From: Cordilura impudica
Lineage: Eukaryota > Arthropoda > Insecta > Diptera > Scathophagidae
DNA length: 64,000 bases
Direction of reading: 5' to 3'
Assembly: GCA_963682025.1 (NCBI GenBank)
Contig: OY821520.1
Location: 234,884,030 to 234,948,029 of the forward strand
Under the pieces are notes generated by a model. It searched no databases. It was not told the origin of the DNA and saw only the letters and a list, made by a program, of their open reading frames with translations. A program made the translations under genes and the position numbers. Shown here in pieces: positions 1 through 11,631 of this stretch. Every line of letters begins with the position of its first letter. Position 1 is the stretch's first letter.

Positions 1-371
1 CAGTGACGCACAAAGCTGTTCATTTAAAATAAGATTTTTACATTTTTTTTTTCAATTATGTATATACATATTCTTCCTTTATATTTACATATTTTAATAA
101 AATTGATATTTACGTATGAGATCTTATCTTTACATATAGATATTGCAACAAATAATATGTATATAGGATCTAAAGATATTAAATAGTTTTTATTTTATTT
201 TTTAATGATTTTTAAAGAAAAGTGGGAGGAAAAAAACCTTTATATGATTTAATACATATGTTCAAATACTATCTGAAAATATTTATATGTATGCTTATAG
301 GAGGTTTATTAGAAATAATAGACCTCTATAAGCAAACATATAATTTTCAATTTGGTGATTTCTTTTTAATT

Positions 372-3340
372 TTACGTTATTTTTCTACATTCTTTTATCA
401 GTGAGTAAGAGGAATTTTTAATTATGGCAAAGTGATTGTTTTTAATCCTTGTTATGAAACCGATAACTTTTTCATAACCTGTTTCTTCATGAAGAAGATT
501 TGTAGGATACCTCCAGGGCTTTTCATACCCTACACCACTATGTGGTTTGGTATTATTATATCCATTTGTCACTAGTCCAAAAATAATCCCTACAGGACAA
601 TTCTTAGTCATACGCCCCATATAGAGCTGCTTCCTGATCTTCACTTATATCTATCAAAAAACAAAAATATTGCACAGATTTTTTTCCAAATTTGGTTGGT
701 ATATACTTTCTCAAAATATAAGTGACTTTACCAAATATATTTAGGATCGGTCCATTTTTCGACCTAGTCCCCATATAGATATAGCACCCGATATGAACTT
801 TTTCATATCTGCAGCCAAAAAATTAATAACAATGCCACTCACATTTGGTTTATGCTTATTTTCTATATCCAATTAGTTGGACCGAAGAGATAGGGTCTCT
901 AAGCCGTGGTATAGGGTATCGTATAGTCGGTCTAGACCGACTATAATTATCTTACTTGTTATTTATCTTTTTAAGACATTTGTTTTGTATAATTTGTAAG
1001 CAGATTAGGTAACAGTTGGCAGCGTCACTCCAAATAGGACATGTGTATGTTAATATCGGCCTTATAACACTTTTGAAGAGTAGATTTTTGTTTTTGTGGT
1101 TAAAAATGATCTTATATTTAGTAGTGGCCATAATGCTTTAAATGATTTTATAGCTCTTTGGCACATAGCCATAATATGTTGTTTAAATGTAAGATTTTGT
1201 CCGAGACAACTCCGAGAAATTTGACATCGTTAAGTACATTTATGGTATTATTTTGGGAGATTTGTTGAATGGAAAAATTATTGCTTGCGTCTTGTTTGGA
1301 TTAATTTTGATTTTCCATTTGTGGAAATATTTACTGCATTAAAGCAATGGCGACAAGACAGATCCTTGAGGTAACCCTGTGGTAATGGTTTTTGGAGATG
1401 ATGTTTCATTATTAATCGCAACTTTAAAGCTTCTGTCGTGAATGAAATCTGAAATAAGTTTACATAGATATTTTGGTATATTTGCATCAAGAAGTTTAAA
1501 TAAGAGGCCATTATGCCAAACGGTGTCAAACGCTTTTTCAATATCTAACAATATTAGACGCGTTGAAAGTTTATTTTTATTGGTGATTATTTGATTTTTA
1601 ATTCTGTTAATTTGGTGAGTAGTGCTATGTCCTTTTTTAAATCCAAATTGTGCTTTAGCAACAATAGAACTCGTCATTACAAATCCACTAAGACGAGAAT
1701 GTAGTATTTTTTCAAATATTTTACCTAAGTTCCTTAATAGACTAATAGATCTATAGCTATTTGGATTATTTTTTGGCTTATTAGGTTTGTTGACATCTAT
1801 AACCTTAGCATTTTTGAAATGGTTTGGGAAACAGTTGAGTTTGATGCAGCTGTTAAATTTTATAACCAGTAATTTTAGAGCTTTGAGTGGTAGTTTCTTT
1901 AAGAGCAGGTTGGGAACATTGTCAAAACCAGGGAATTTGGAGGGTTTTATTGATGAGGCAATATTCATTACTTTTTCAAGAGATGTATAAACTGCAGATT
2001 CAGAACTAGGATTTTCCTTCTTAAAATTATTTACTGTTGTATTTATTAGTGTATCTGCTGAGTGGTTTTACTTCGAAGTGAGGTTATTTGCTTGGACCAA
2101 TGTATTTGCCAGGACTTCAGCCTTGTCCTTATCAGATGTTATTTTTGTATTTCCAACTTTAAAGTGAGAAAATTGATTTTTACTTTTCCTCGCAAGTTCC
2201 TGCTTATTTTCCAAAACGATTTATCACCTGTTTTTAAATTGGATAATAATTGACACCATTTCTTATTGCGTTCCGAATTAATAATTTTATCAATCATGTT
2301 ACTTAGATTATTATATTATTATTATATTATGATTATAAAAAGTTTGCTCGGCTATATTTGAAGATCGTTGGCTTTTTCTTTTAAAGCTTCTTCTTAGTTT
2401 AATATATTTCACAGTACACTCTGGTAATATGTAATTATTATGTTGAGTTTTTTTAGGTGTAGACACATCCTTTGCTTCGAAAACTACATTTATAAATTTT
2501 TGGTTTTCCTGATCAATTACTACCTTGGTATTGTATATATCCGAATATAACGTGATTTTGTCTAAAAAATTCATATAAGTGTTCCAGGTGGTTGCATTAT
2601 AATCATAATAATTGAGGTCAACCTGCAAGGCCACTGATCTTTTAAGTGTACACATAATGGGGCGATGGTCTGATGGTATTTCATAATCCATTGTCTTTAC
2701 GTCTATATTTAAAGCGGTATTGCTTAAAATAATATCGACTGTGGATGCTTCGCGATTGTGTTGATGGGGGGAATAGGGTTGGACTATTAGGATAGTGTAT
2801 AAAAAAATTGCATTATTGCTGTAGGTTGTTGAGTGCGATTCATGCAATATATTTGAACGGCAATTCCAAGAACAATGTTTGGCATTTAGGTACCCAAAAA
2901 CTATATATTCTTTGGCGGAAGTTGTTAGGTTCAAGATATCAGCACAGAAGTTATGGGTATATCTTGGTGAATATAACGAAGATACAACAATAGGTCTATT
3001 ATTTATAATAACTTCAATTGAGATGTTTTCGATTGATGAGATGTTTGATATAAAGAGGTTTTTATGTGCGACAGATTTATGAATTAACAGAGCTACTCCT
3101 CCTCCTCTTGCATCTGTTCTGTCACTTCTATATAAATAATAATTTTTAAAATAGGGTCTGATTTTCTGAAAAAAATGTTTCATTCAAAGACGCTATTTTA
3201 ATATTTTCTCTTTCAATTAGTATCTCAAATTGTTTTAATTTAGAAAAGTTTGAAATGCCATTAGCATTCAAGTGAAGCATTTTGAATTCGTTTAAATTAA
3301 AAATCATCCATAGCTGTAGTGAAAATATCAAAAAGCTCAT
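372..3340 (-). pseudogene. LINE ORF2 (EEP endonuclease plus reverse transcriptase), broken, copy A
   Basis: Reading on the minus strand, 3340-3146 holds the start of an APE-like endonuclease (LNANGISN) and 3183-2311 continues it (GGGVALLIHKS, YSPRYTHNF, then SDHRPIMC). After a linker, 1968-1339 encodes RT blocks including LLDIEKAFDTVWHNGLLF and GLPQGSVLSPLL. The catalytic YADD segment is deleted at about 1345. The sequence then resumes with the RT C-terminal part, is interrupted by a DINE (525-960), and ends with YPTNLLHEETGYEK... at 372-510, which is the usual Jockey ORF2 tail. Frameshifts and the deletion make it a pseudogene. Homology is clear, but exact frame boundaries are approximate. 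Confidence 0.82.
525..960 (+). mobile_element. DINE-1-like non-autonomous Helentron (INE), nested in LINE ORF2
   Basis: A short 5' remnant (TACCCTACACCACTATGTGG) is followed by the family 3' half and the palindrome TAGTCGGTCTAGACCGACTA. It ends in CTTACTTGTT at 960. DINE-1/INE elements are known as non-autonomous Helentrons with a 3' hairpin just before TTACTTGTT. The same element sits at the matching site in LINE copy B (14985-15375), so it was inserted before the copies separated. Confidence 0.82.
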
Positions 3341-3442
3341 CGATGCTAAATAAATCTTTGTTTGTTCTCAGCTGGCTAGCATATGTGGCTTTGCTGTTAT
3401 TTATTATGTTATTATTGATGTTATTACAATTTGTGCTGTTTC

Positions 3443-4384
3443 TTAAATTAGGGAATCTCCTACCTTTAATTGAAATGAGTTATTTTGTTGTTGTCTGCTG
3501 TTGTTCTGACTTCTAGAAGTAACTCTTGTTCTAGTTTCCAAATAGAGAGAACGTAACGGACAGTTGATGTCGTTTGCAGAGTGATCAGTTCTCTCTTTTC
3601 CATGTTTTTTGCAATTAAAGCATGTAAAAACAGCTGGTATTTTTTTAATTGTATTAAATGGACACACATTTGTATGATGTTGTTCTGCACATATCATACA
3701 CGCAGCACTTCGATGGCAATGTTCACCGCCATGGCCATACATTAAGCAGTTCCAGCATTGAGTTGGTTTGTTCCTGGATCTCGATTTGTATTTTTTCCAA
3801 GAAATTATAATATTGGAAATTGTTCGTACATTTTTTAAGGCAGTTTGATTAAAATTTTTTCGAACAAATTGAACTTTGTAAACTGCATTATTATTCGCAC
3901 TGAATTTGGTGACTATTTCAGTTACTGAAGAAGGGGATAGGTTGTAGTTTTTAAGCTCTTTAGAGATGTCCTCAGAGTTACCGTGTAAGAAGGTGGTGTA
4001 TAACCTATCTTCTTTGGAGCCATTAGAATGAAACTCCAACTTACTCTCTTTAAGTATTTGCTTGTAGCATTCGTACATTTCTTTACTTGGAGCAAAACTG
4101 TTGGTACCAATTGAAGTAGGTTTGAAAATACACTCCTTACCAAGTAGTTTTTGTATTTCTGTAAATGAAGCGTTAGCTTCTACAACAATAGGTGGAGGTT
4201 TGTGTTCCTTAACATCGTTAATATTTGATACAGGAGTTACGTCCATATCACTGAGGCCAGCAAGCAGGCTAAATTTGTTGCTTGAAGTTGACGCGATGTT
4301 CGGGTTAACAAAACCCAGAGAAAATATTGTCATCTTGTTCGCAAGGAGCTTTCTTTTTGATGAAGATTTGGCCCCTCGGGCCAT
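3443..4384 (-). CDS. LINE ORF1 (gag-like nucleic-acid-binding protein), copy A
   Basis: This is an open frame of 313 residues. The C-terminal half carries three zinc knuckles: C210-C223 (CWNC...GGEHC), C229-C241 (CMICAEQHHTNVC) and C255-C275 (CFNCKKHG...NC). This triple-knuckle arrangement is typical of Jockey-clade gag proteins, which bind the element RNA and form ribonucleoprotein particles. The first 80 residues are low in recognisable motifs. The ATG at 4384 is the first in frame and lies about 12 bases inside the nested DINE at 4396-5155, so the original 5' UTR is now separated from the frame. The frame itself looks intact, unlike ORF2 of the same copy. Copy B at 12029 matches it with frameshifts. 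Confidence 0.85.
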   Translation of the reverse strand: MARGAKSSSKRKLLANKMTIFSLGFVNPNIASTSSNKFSLLAGLSDMDVTPVSNINDVKEHKPPPIVVEANASFTEIQKLLGKECIFKPTSIGTNSFAPSKEMYECYKQILKESKLEFHSNGSKEDRLYTTFLHGNSEDISKELKNYNLSPSSVTEIVTKFSANNNAVYKVQFVRKNFNQTALKNVRTISNIIISWKKYKSRSRNKPTQCWNCLMYGHGGEHCHRSAACMICAEQHHTNVCPFNTIKKIPAVFTCFNCKKHGKERTDHSANDINCPLRSLYLETRTRVTSRSQNNSRQQQNNSFQLKVGDSLI

Positions 4385-4395
4385 CGCTAAATTTT

Positions 4396-5155
4396 TATAC
4401 CCTATACCACTATGTGGTCAGGGTATAATGACTTTGTGCCGATGTTTGTAACTACCAAAAATATTTGACCTAGACCCATATTTTATTATACCGATAGAAT
4501 CAGAATCACTAACTGATTCGATTTAACGATGTCCGTCCGTCTGTGTGTCCATGTAAACCTTGTAACTGCAGGTCGCAAATATGAATATATTGTGATGAAA
4601 TATAGGATGAACGCTATTGAAATTGGTGAGAATCGGTCCATGTTCAGACCTAGCCCCCCTACAAATGACCCCTATGTAATCGACATAAATTGCCATAAGA
4701 TCCAAATTGTCATATAGATCTTACTCAAATTGGGTTTGTATGCGTTTATTACATCCATTAATGAGTAGTCCAAAAATTATCCCTATGGGACAACTCTTAG
4801 TCATAGGCCCCATATAGAGCTGCTTCCCGATCTTCACTTAAATCTATCAAAAAAACAAAAATATTGCACTGATTCTTCTCAAATTTTGTTTGTATATATT
4901 TTTGCAAAATACAAGAGACTTTACTAAACATAGTCAGGACCGGTCCATTTTTGGGCCTAGTCCCTATATAGATATAGCATCCGATATGAACTTTTTCATA
5001 TCTGCAGCCAAAAAAATTAATAAAAATCCCACTCAAATTTTGTTTATGCTTATTTTCTATGTCCAGTTAGTTGGGCCTATGAGATAGGGTCTCTAAACGC
5101 ATGATATGGGGAATTGTATAGTCGGGCTAGACCGACTATAATTTTCTTACTTGTT
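4396..5155 (+). mobile_element. DINE-1-like element, full length
   Basis: The 5' end is TATACCCTATACCACTATGT, followed by GTCCGTCCGTCTGTGTGTCC, and the 3' end holds the AGTCGGGCTAGACCGACT hairpin and TTACTTGTT. LINE copy B has no element at the matching place (about 12029), where the flanks read straight through. This is therefore a later insertion specific to copy A, and the pair gives an empty-site comparison. Confidence 0.88.
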
Positions 5156-5397
5156 ATTCCTGTTTTAAGCTGAATTGTCTACCACGTGAGTTAAAATGAG
5201 ATCAAGAATAGGCAATTGCAAAAACAAACATATACACTTGTTTTTAATTTTATTATTTACACGACCGTTCGTAAAGAGAATTAGATTAGAACTGAAGATT
5301 TTTACATTTTAAAGTTTGCCATTCACAAAAAAAGATAAATTTAGTACTTTGTTCTTGCAGTCTAATTATTTGTTGTAATAGGAATGCACGTGGTATT

Positions 5398-7121
5398 TAT
5401 ACCCTATACCACTATATGGTCCGGGATAATGACTTTGTGCTGATGTTTGTAACTACCAAAAATATTTGACCTAGATCCATCTTTTATTATACCGATCTAA
5501 TCAGAATCACTTTCTGAGTAGATTAGCGATGCCCGTCCGTCCGTCTGTCCGTCTGTGTGTCCACGTAAACCTTGTAATCAAACTACACGTCGCAAATATG
5601 AATCTTATACATATATTAAAAGAATTTGTGAATAAACTTTGCATTCAAGATTTTTTTCAATATTTTTCTTCTCTCAAACCTCTATAACTAGAGTTCTAAT
5701 TAACGTAGGCTGTTGACATAGGTCTAAGAACACTCAGTGGATCAAGCTCCTTTTGAGCTATTAACTGCTTAAATTCGTTGGGTTTGAGAAAAGTTATGCG
5801 TGGAGAATCAACTTTACTTTTACTGTACGTTAACTTATCTTGGCATATTTTGGCATTACTGTACGTTAACTTCTCTTGGCGAATTTTGGTATTATATTAT
5901 AAAAATTAATATAATATAATATAATGCTGCGGAGCAGCAGGGGTCCTCTAGTATATTTTTATTAAATCTAGTAAATACGCTTGTATTCGCCATAGAATAA
6001 ACGCTATTGAACTTGATGAAAATCGGTTCATGTTCAGTACAAATAACCCCTATGAGAACGTCTTAAACTGCCTAATATCCAAATTATCCATATATGTATG
6101 TAGATCTCGGTCCAAAAATAATGGGTCTTAGATCCAACTAATTGGGTATACAAAATAAGTACAAACCATATCGGAGTGGAATTTTTTTGCCTGCAGATTT
6201 GAAAAAGTTCATATATGATAGTGTATTTATATGGGGACTAGGTCGAAACATGGACCGATCCTGACCATATTTGATAAAGCCACCTACTTATACAAACCAA
6301 ATATGAGAAAATTCTTTGCAATATTTTTGTTTTTGATAGGATTAAGTGAAGATCGGGAAGCAGCTTTATAAGGGGGCTACGACTAGGAATTATCCTATAG
6401 GGTTTATTTTTTGACTACTTATTTAAGGATGTAATAAACACACACAAACCGTGGTCTATATTATAATTTGAATCTTAAGGCAATTTAAGTCGATCCTATA
6501 GGGTTCATTTGAATGGGGACTAGGTCTGAACATGCACCGATTTTCACCCATTTCTATAGCGTATGGCTAATAAAAGCTTGTATACCAAATTTCATCAAAA
6601 TATATTAATTTTTGCGACCTGTAGTTTGATTACAAGGTTTATCAATAAAAGATTAAATTCAAAATATTACAACTTGTTAAAAGCGATTATAATAAAATGG
6701 AAAAAAATTCAATGTGTTGTAAAGAAGTAAACACTGAAGCAAATGGTCATAGTGACCGCCTCTATTTTGAGACATTCGACCTCGACGACGCGTTGTCACA
6801 TGCCAAGTCTTAATAATTAAATCCTTTAATTCACTCAAATTTCGAGGACCCTTTCTTAAATTTCGTTTATTTTTGTTTTTAGAAAATTAAGTGACCTTTG
6901 TTCGGTCCATTTTTCGACTATCCCATAAAAAGCATCCGATATGAAATTTTCCATATCTATAAGTCACAAATTAAAAAAAGTTTTATTTAAAATTTAGTTA
7001 ATGTTAATTTTCTATATCAAATTATAACCTAAGCAAAGTTGAACTGAAGACCCTTTCTCATACCTCGTGGTATAGGGTATCGTGTAGTCGATCTAGACCG
7101 CTTATAACTTTCTTACTAGTT
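5398..7121 (+). mobile_element. Composite DINE-1-like cluster (several fused or nested copies)
   Basis: A plus-strand DINE begins at 5398 (ATACCCTATACCACTATATG). It is interrupted by a Helitron at 5603-5951 and resumes at 5952. From about 6060 to 6645 the family reads in the reverse orientation (GATCGGGAAGCAGC, then ACCTGTAGTTTGATTACAAG). After about 200 unassigned bases, a plus-strand 3' half resumes near 6880 and ends with the AGTCGATCTAGACCG hairpin and TCTTACTAGTT at 7121. I read it as several insertions and a rearrangement. The internal joins are not resolved. Confidence 0.7.
5603..5951 (+). mobile_element. Short non-autonomous canonical Helitron inserted in a DINE
   Basis: The element starts TCTTATAC and ends with a GC-rich hairpin (GCTGCGGAGCAGC) followed by AGGGGTCCTCTAG. 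This fits the canonical Helitron pattern of 5' TC, a 3' hairpin and CTAG. It lies exactly between A (5602) and T (5952). Removing it restores CGCAAATATGAATATATT, which is the uninterrupted sequence of the DINE at about 4575. At 349 bases it has no coding capacity. Repeats of a GTACGTTAACTT motif lie upstream of the hairpin. Confidence 0.88.
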
Positions 7122-7124
7122 AGT

Positions 7125-9195
7125 GGGTAGATTTTAGGAAGGGAACTATTTTTTTACTACATTTTGGTAAAAAGAGTAAAATTTAAAGTACATTTTGGTA
7201 GAAAAACCAGTAAAATTTTAAGAAAGGAGGGAGGGTACTATTTTTAGTATAGTTTTATACAAACGATACAACTTTAAGTACATTTTAGTGGAAATGGTAC
7301 TAATTTTAGGACATTTTAGTTGAAATGGTACTATTGTTAGTACATGTTAGTAAAAATGGTATTATTTTAAATATATTTTGTATAAAAAGGTACTCTTTTT
7401 AACTACTTTTAGGTAAAAAAAAAAGGTTATATTTGCAGTAGATATGTTCATTTTAGTCGATTTCGAAACTACTATTTGATGAAAAATACTATTTTAAGAA
7501 AAGAGGCTACAATTTCTAGTACATTTTGATAGAAAGGGTAAAACTTTAAGTACATTTTGGTAGAAGGGGTACGATTTTCATTAAATTATAATGGAAGCGG
7601 TACCAATTGTAAGTTCATTTTACTACAAAATAAACTATTTTAAGTACATTTTTGTATAAATGTTACTATTTTAAGTACATTTTGTTAAAAAAAAAAAAGG
7701 ATACTTGTTTAAGTACATTTGGATAAAAAGGTGGTACTATTTTTAGTAGATACATTTTAGTTGAATTCTAAGATACATGAAGAGGTACTATTTTAAGAAA
7801 TTAGCCTACTATTTTTAGTTCATTATAATAGAAAGAATATAACTTTAAGTAAATTTTGGTAGAAGGGGTACGATTTTTATTAAATTTTAGTGGAAGTGGT
7901 ACCAATTTTAGTACATTTTACTGCAAAATAAACTATTTTAATTACATTTTAGTATAAATGATACTATTGTCAGTACATTTTAGTAAAAATGGTATTATTT
8001 TGAATACATATTGTATGGTAAGGTGCTGTTTTAAGTATATTTGGGTAAAAAATTTTATTATTTTTGTCATATACATTTTAGTTGATTTCAAAGGTACTAT
8101 TTGATGAAAAAGTACTATTTTAAGAAAAGAGGCCACAATTTTTAGTACATTTTGATAGAAAGGATAGAACTTTAAGTACATATTGTTAGAAGGGGTACGA
8201 TTTTCATTAAATTATAATGGAAGCGGTACCAATTGTAAGTTCATTTTACTACAACGTAAACTATTTTAAGTACATTTTAGTATAAATGTTACTATTTTAA
8301 GTACATTTTGTTTAAAAAAGGATACTTGTTTAAGTACATTTGGATAAAAAGGTGGTACTATTTTTAATAGATACATTTTAGTTGAATTCTAAGATACAAT
8401 TTGATGAAGAGATACTATTTTAAGAAATTAGCCTACTATTTTTAGTTCATTATAATAGAAAGAATATAACTTTAAGTAAATTTTGGTAGAAGTGGTACGA
8501 TTTTTATTAAATTTTAGTGGAAGTGGTGCCAATTTTAGTACATTTTACTACAAAATAAACTACTTTAATTACATTTTAGTATAAATGATACTATTGTCAG
8601 TACATTTTAGTAGAAATGGTATTATTTTGAATACATATTGTATGGTAAGGTGCTGTTTTAAGTATATTTGGGTAAAAAATTTTATTATTTTTGGTAGATA
8701 CATTTTAGTTGATTTCAAAGGTACTATTTGATGAAAAAGTACTATTTTAAGAAAAGAGGCCACAATTTTTAGTACATTTTGATAGAAAGGATAGAACTTT
8801 AAGTACATATTGTTAGAAGGGGTACGATTTTCATTAAATTATAATGGAAGTGGTACAAATTTTAGTATTTTTTACCGTAAAAGTTACTATTTTAAGTACA
8901 TTTTAGTATAATTGGTACTATTTACATTACATTTTGTTGAAATAGGTACTATTTAAAGTACAATTTGGTTAAAAAGGTGCTATTTGTTCGAAAAAGATAG
9001 TACTTTTAGTAAATTTTCTTTAAAAGTTAATATTTTTGGTAGGTAAATTCTAACATCGTCTAGCATCGTGTTTTATTCAAAAGAGTACCATTTTAGACAC
9101 ATTTTGGTAGAATATATACTATTTTTATATCAGTGTACACTTTAATAAAAAAAATAGTACTATTTTGGTACTATTTTATAGAGAATTAAAAAGAT
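7125..9195. repeat. Minisatellite array, AGTACATTTT-type, with a 627-base higher-order unit
   Basis: Roughly 30-base units built on AGTACATTTTAGTAGAAA and GGTACTATTTTA repeat imperfectly throughout. On top of this, a larger unit recurs at a 627-base period. The stretch from about 7490 reappears near 8114 and again near 8742, and the block at 7942-8181 is almost identical to 8569-8808. Related units flank LINE copy B (11790-11881 and 15826-16200), and a looser version lies at 18990-19350. The 79-residue frames in the array are by-products of the repeat. Confidence 0.88.
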
Positions 9196-9465
9196 AACCC
9201 GTTTTACTACTTTTTGTTAGTACAATGTTATTTAAAATTGTAAAAATTTTAATAAAAACTTTCTTAAGTCATTTTTTATTTGCTGAATTTTCTCTTCGAA
9301 TTTCAGATAAAGTTTTTAAATTAATCTTTAAAAAAAATTGTTAAAAGTAGTGCTTTATTAATTGTATTGTTAGTTTTAGCTTAGTTTGTATGTAGTTTAT
9401 AGAAATCAACCCTATTCCACAATATTAACTAGTTTATCTTTCATTCAATACAACCCCATTTATAG

Positions 9466-9582
9466 ATGTTTTTACATCGAGCCTATGGTTCGCATAACAT
9501 GAGCACCGCCAACACCAACAATAGAAAACAAGGCGCTACTACTGGCAATGCCGCAAATAAACGTTCAAGGCAAAGACGTTGA
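9466..9582 (+). CDS. Candidate 3' terminal exon, possibly an alternative end of the gene at 17843-31071
   Basis: After an acceptor-like TTTATAG at 9465, a 38-codon frame ends at TGA (9580-9582). It encodes a polar, Asn/Thr-rich tail finishing in the basic run NKRSRQRR. Codon use (GCC, ACC, AAC) is coding-like and unlike the AT-rich surroundings. The following 350 bases look like 3' UTR, with A-rich and CA-rich tracts. Read from the acceptor the exon starts in phase 0, the same as the exon at 17843. Both could therefore be reached from one upstream donor, giving a short and a long isoform. It could equally be the last exon of a separate upstream gene. No upstream exon is visible. Confidence 0.45.
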   Translation: MFLHRAYGSHNMSTANTNNRKQGATTGNAANKRSRQRR

Positions 9583-10444
9583 ATTGTTGCTATACATTCA
9601 TTATGTTAATAATTTAAGCAAAATCACAATCATAAATGACGGTGTTGTTATTGAACAACTAAACAAACAAAACAAACAAAAACGAAAAACAGAAACCAAA
9701 AAAAAAACTTAGCTCAAAATGAAGAAAATGGCTATCACTCACATTCTCACAGAAGATTTTTTTGTCAATAAAAGAAAGACAATACAACACACCTCACCAC
9801 ACCACCTAAACTTCTAAACACTAGCATGTATATTAACCACCACAACAATTCACCTCCCTAAGAACTAAACTGCACTAAACTTCAAACTACAAACTAATTT
9901 TAAGAAATTAAATCCACCTCACTCTAATATTTAGTTAAAATAAAATCTAAATTATAAATTCTCTGGTATTTATATTATTATTGTATCATTATTACATTTT
10001 CGTACGATTTTAGAATTAATAGTACCTATAATATGAAAATTAAAAAAACAAATCAAAAAACTATTTTAAAAAATGCTGGTCATTTGTTTATTTAATTAAC
10101 AAGTAGTTTATGGAAATAATTTTTAATATTACTGTTTTTTAAGATATGTTTTCTTCTTTCTAATAAAATTAAAAAAATTTCCAAACAATTGCCTTTTTCT
10201 CTAAAACAAAGAGAGAGTTTTGTATATGTATTTAACCTCAAAATCATGTTGTTTTTTAAAACACATCATGCTGTGTTTGCATTTTAATTTAATTATATAG
10301 TAATGCGTTTATTCGTTATTGCTGTTTATGTTTTGTTTTTCTTGTAAGTTATTTATATTATTTGTTTTTATAATTTTATAATTATTATCTTGTTATTCGT
10401 TTTGAAAACTCAAACGAAAAATGCCACTATTTTGTTATTGATAA
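9583..10444. other. AT-rich non-coding stretch, 3' UTR-like at first
   Basis: The first part (9583-9900) has A-rich and CACCACAC-type tracts resembling a fly 3' UTR after the frame ending at 9582. The remainder is AT-rich. I see no gene, TIR or other structure in it. Confidence 0.4.
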
Positions 10445-10452
10445 TTATATAT

Positions 10453-11631
10453 CAGGCATGGTCAAATGCGGCCCTATGGGCCGCATGCGGCCCACGAACA
10501 AATTTTGTGCGGCCCATTATAAATTTAAAACAAAATAAAAAAAATTTGTTAATTAAAAAAAAAGAATTTTAAACACGTAAGAAAATTATAGTCGGTCTAG
10601 CCCGACTATACGATACCCCATACCATGGTTTAGAGACCCTATCTCTTATGTCCAACTAATTAGATATAGAAAATAAGCATAAACCAAATTTAGTTGGCAT
10701 TGTTATTAATTTTTTTGGCTGCAGATATGAAAAAGTTCATATCGGGTGTTATATTTATATGGGACTAGGTCGAAAAATGGACCGATCCTGAGCATATTTG
10801 GTAAAGTCACTTATATTTTGAAAAAATATATACAAATCAAATTTGAAAAAAATCTGTGCAATATTTTTGTTTTTTGATAGATTTAAGTGAATATCGGGAA
10901 GCAGCTCTTTATGGGGCCTATGACTAAGAATTATCCTACAGGGATTACTTTTGGAAAGGCGGACGGACGGACATCGCTAAATCGACTCAGAAAGTGATTC
11001 TGAGTCGATCGGTATAACAAAAGATGGGTCCAGGGAAAATATTTTTGGTAGTTACAGACAGCAGCACAAAGTCATTATACCCAAACCGCATAGTGGTATA
11101 GGGTATAAAAATTTCAAAATGTTTTTTTTAAATTTAGATTTAATTCAAAAAAATAAATTCAAAACAATAATACTAAAATATCAAATTATAGTTCCGAAAT
11201 AGCATTAATATAACTTTTCAATAGGGCCACAAAAATAATACAAATTATTAATCTTAATAAATGCGAAATTAACCCTAAGCTCTCTTTTGATGTGTCTTGT
11301 TTCTCACTTTCTGGTTGAATTTTCCGTTTTGTTGTATTCAGGGACTTATAGTAAAATTTCACGAATATTTGTGCGGCACATTTTAACCGCTTAAATCGCT
11401 GTTTTAATGGTGTTTTTACTCCTTTTAAAAGAAGGACAAAAATGACCCATAACTTGAGTTAAACGGTTAACATATTATACAAAAAATGTTCTCCGTAACA
11501 TCGGTATTTTTTTTTTTTTTTGCTATTTTGTTTGAAAGTGGATATTTGTACAGAAATATAATAGTGCGGCCCACCGTTAGTAGGCGGAATTCCAAATTTG
11601 GCCCAACAAGCCATTTACGTGCCCACCCCTG
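10453..11631. mobile_element. hAT-type non-autonomous transposon with perfect 8-base target duplication
   Basis: TTATATAT flanks the element on both sides (10445-10452 and 11632-11639). The left end reads CAGGCATGGTCAAATGCGGC and the right end, reversed, CAGGGGTGGGCACGTAAATG. These are the imperfect CAGGGGTGGGCAA-type TIRs usual for hAT elements. Several GCGGCCCA blocks lie near both ends. A DINE (10572-11107) is nested inside. No transposase frame survives. An 8-base duplication and these TIRs fit hAT well. Confidence 0.88.
10572..11107 (-). mobile_element. DINE-1-like element nested in the hAT element
   Basis: The reverse complement of the 3' end (ACACGTAAGAAAATTATAGT with the TAGTCGGTCTAGCCCGACTA hairpin) is on the left. 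The reversed 5' end (AGTGGTATAGGGTATAAA) is on the right, preceded by GGCGGACGGACGGACATCGC. It is essentially full length, and younger than the hAT insertion that contains it. Confidence 0.85.

Larger units (their letters stand above)
47..5294 (-). mobile_element. Jockey-clade non-LTR retrotransposon, near full length, inactive (copy A)
   Basis: The element reads on the minus strand: 5' UTR (about 5294-5180), ORF1 gag, ORF2 endonuclease and reverse transcriptase, 3' UTR and an A-rich tail seen as a T run at 43-52. A 16-base direct repeat, AAGATTTTTACATTTT, flanks it at 31-46 and 5295-5310. This is the signature of target-primed reverse transcription. The 5' end reads CAGTTC, as in copy B at 11882. 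Two DINE-like elements are nested in it (525-960 in ORF2, 4396-5155 just upstream of ORF1). Compared with copy B it lacks about 165 bases around 1345, which removes the RT YADD box. It cannot make its own reverse transcriptase. Confidence 0.88.

Noticed and set aside
7942..8808. Two almost identical 79-codon frames as a duplicated gene
   Set aside because: They are open frames within minisatellite units and have no coding features.
7125..9195. CRISPR-like array
   Set aside because: Units are imperfect, without constant repeats and unique spacers, and the DNA is eukaryotic.
10453..10520. tRNA or GC-rich structural RNA at the GCGGCCC block
   Set aside because: The block is the subterminal region of a hAT element. 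No cloverleaf or A/B box could be read.
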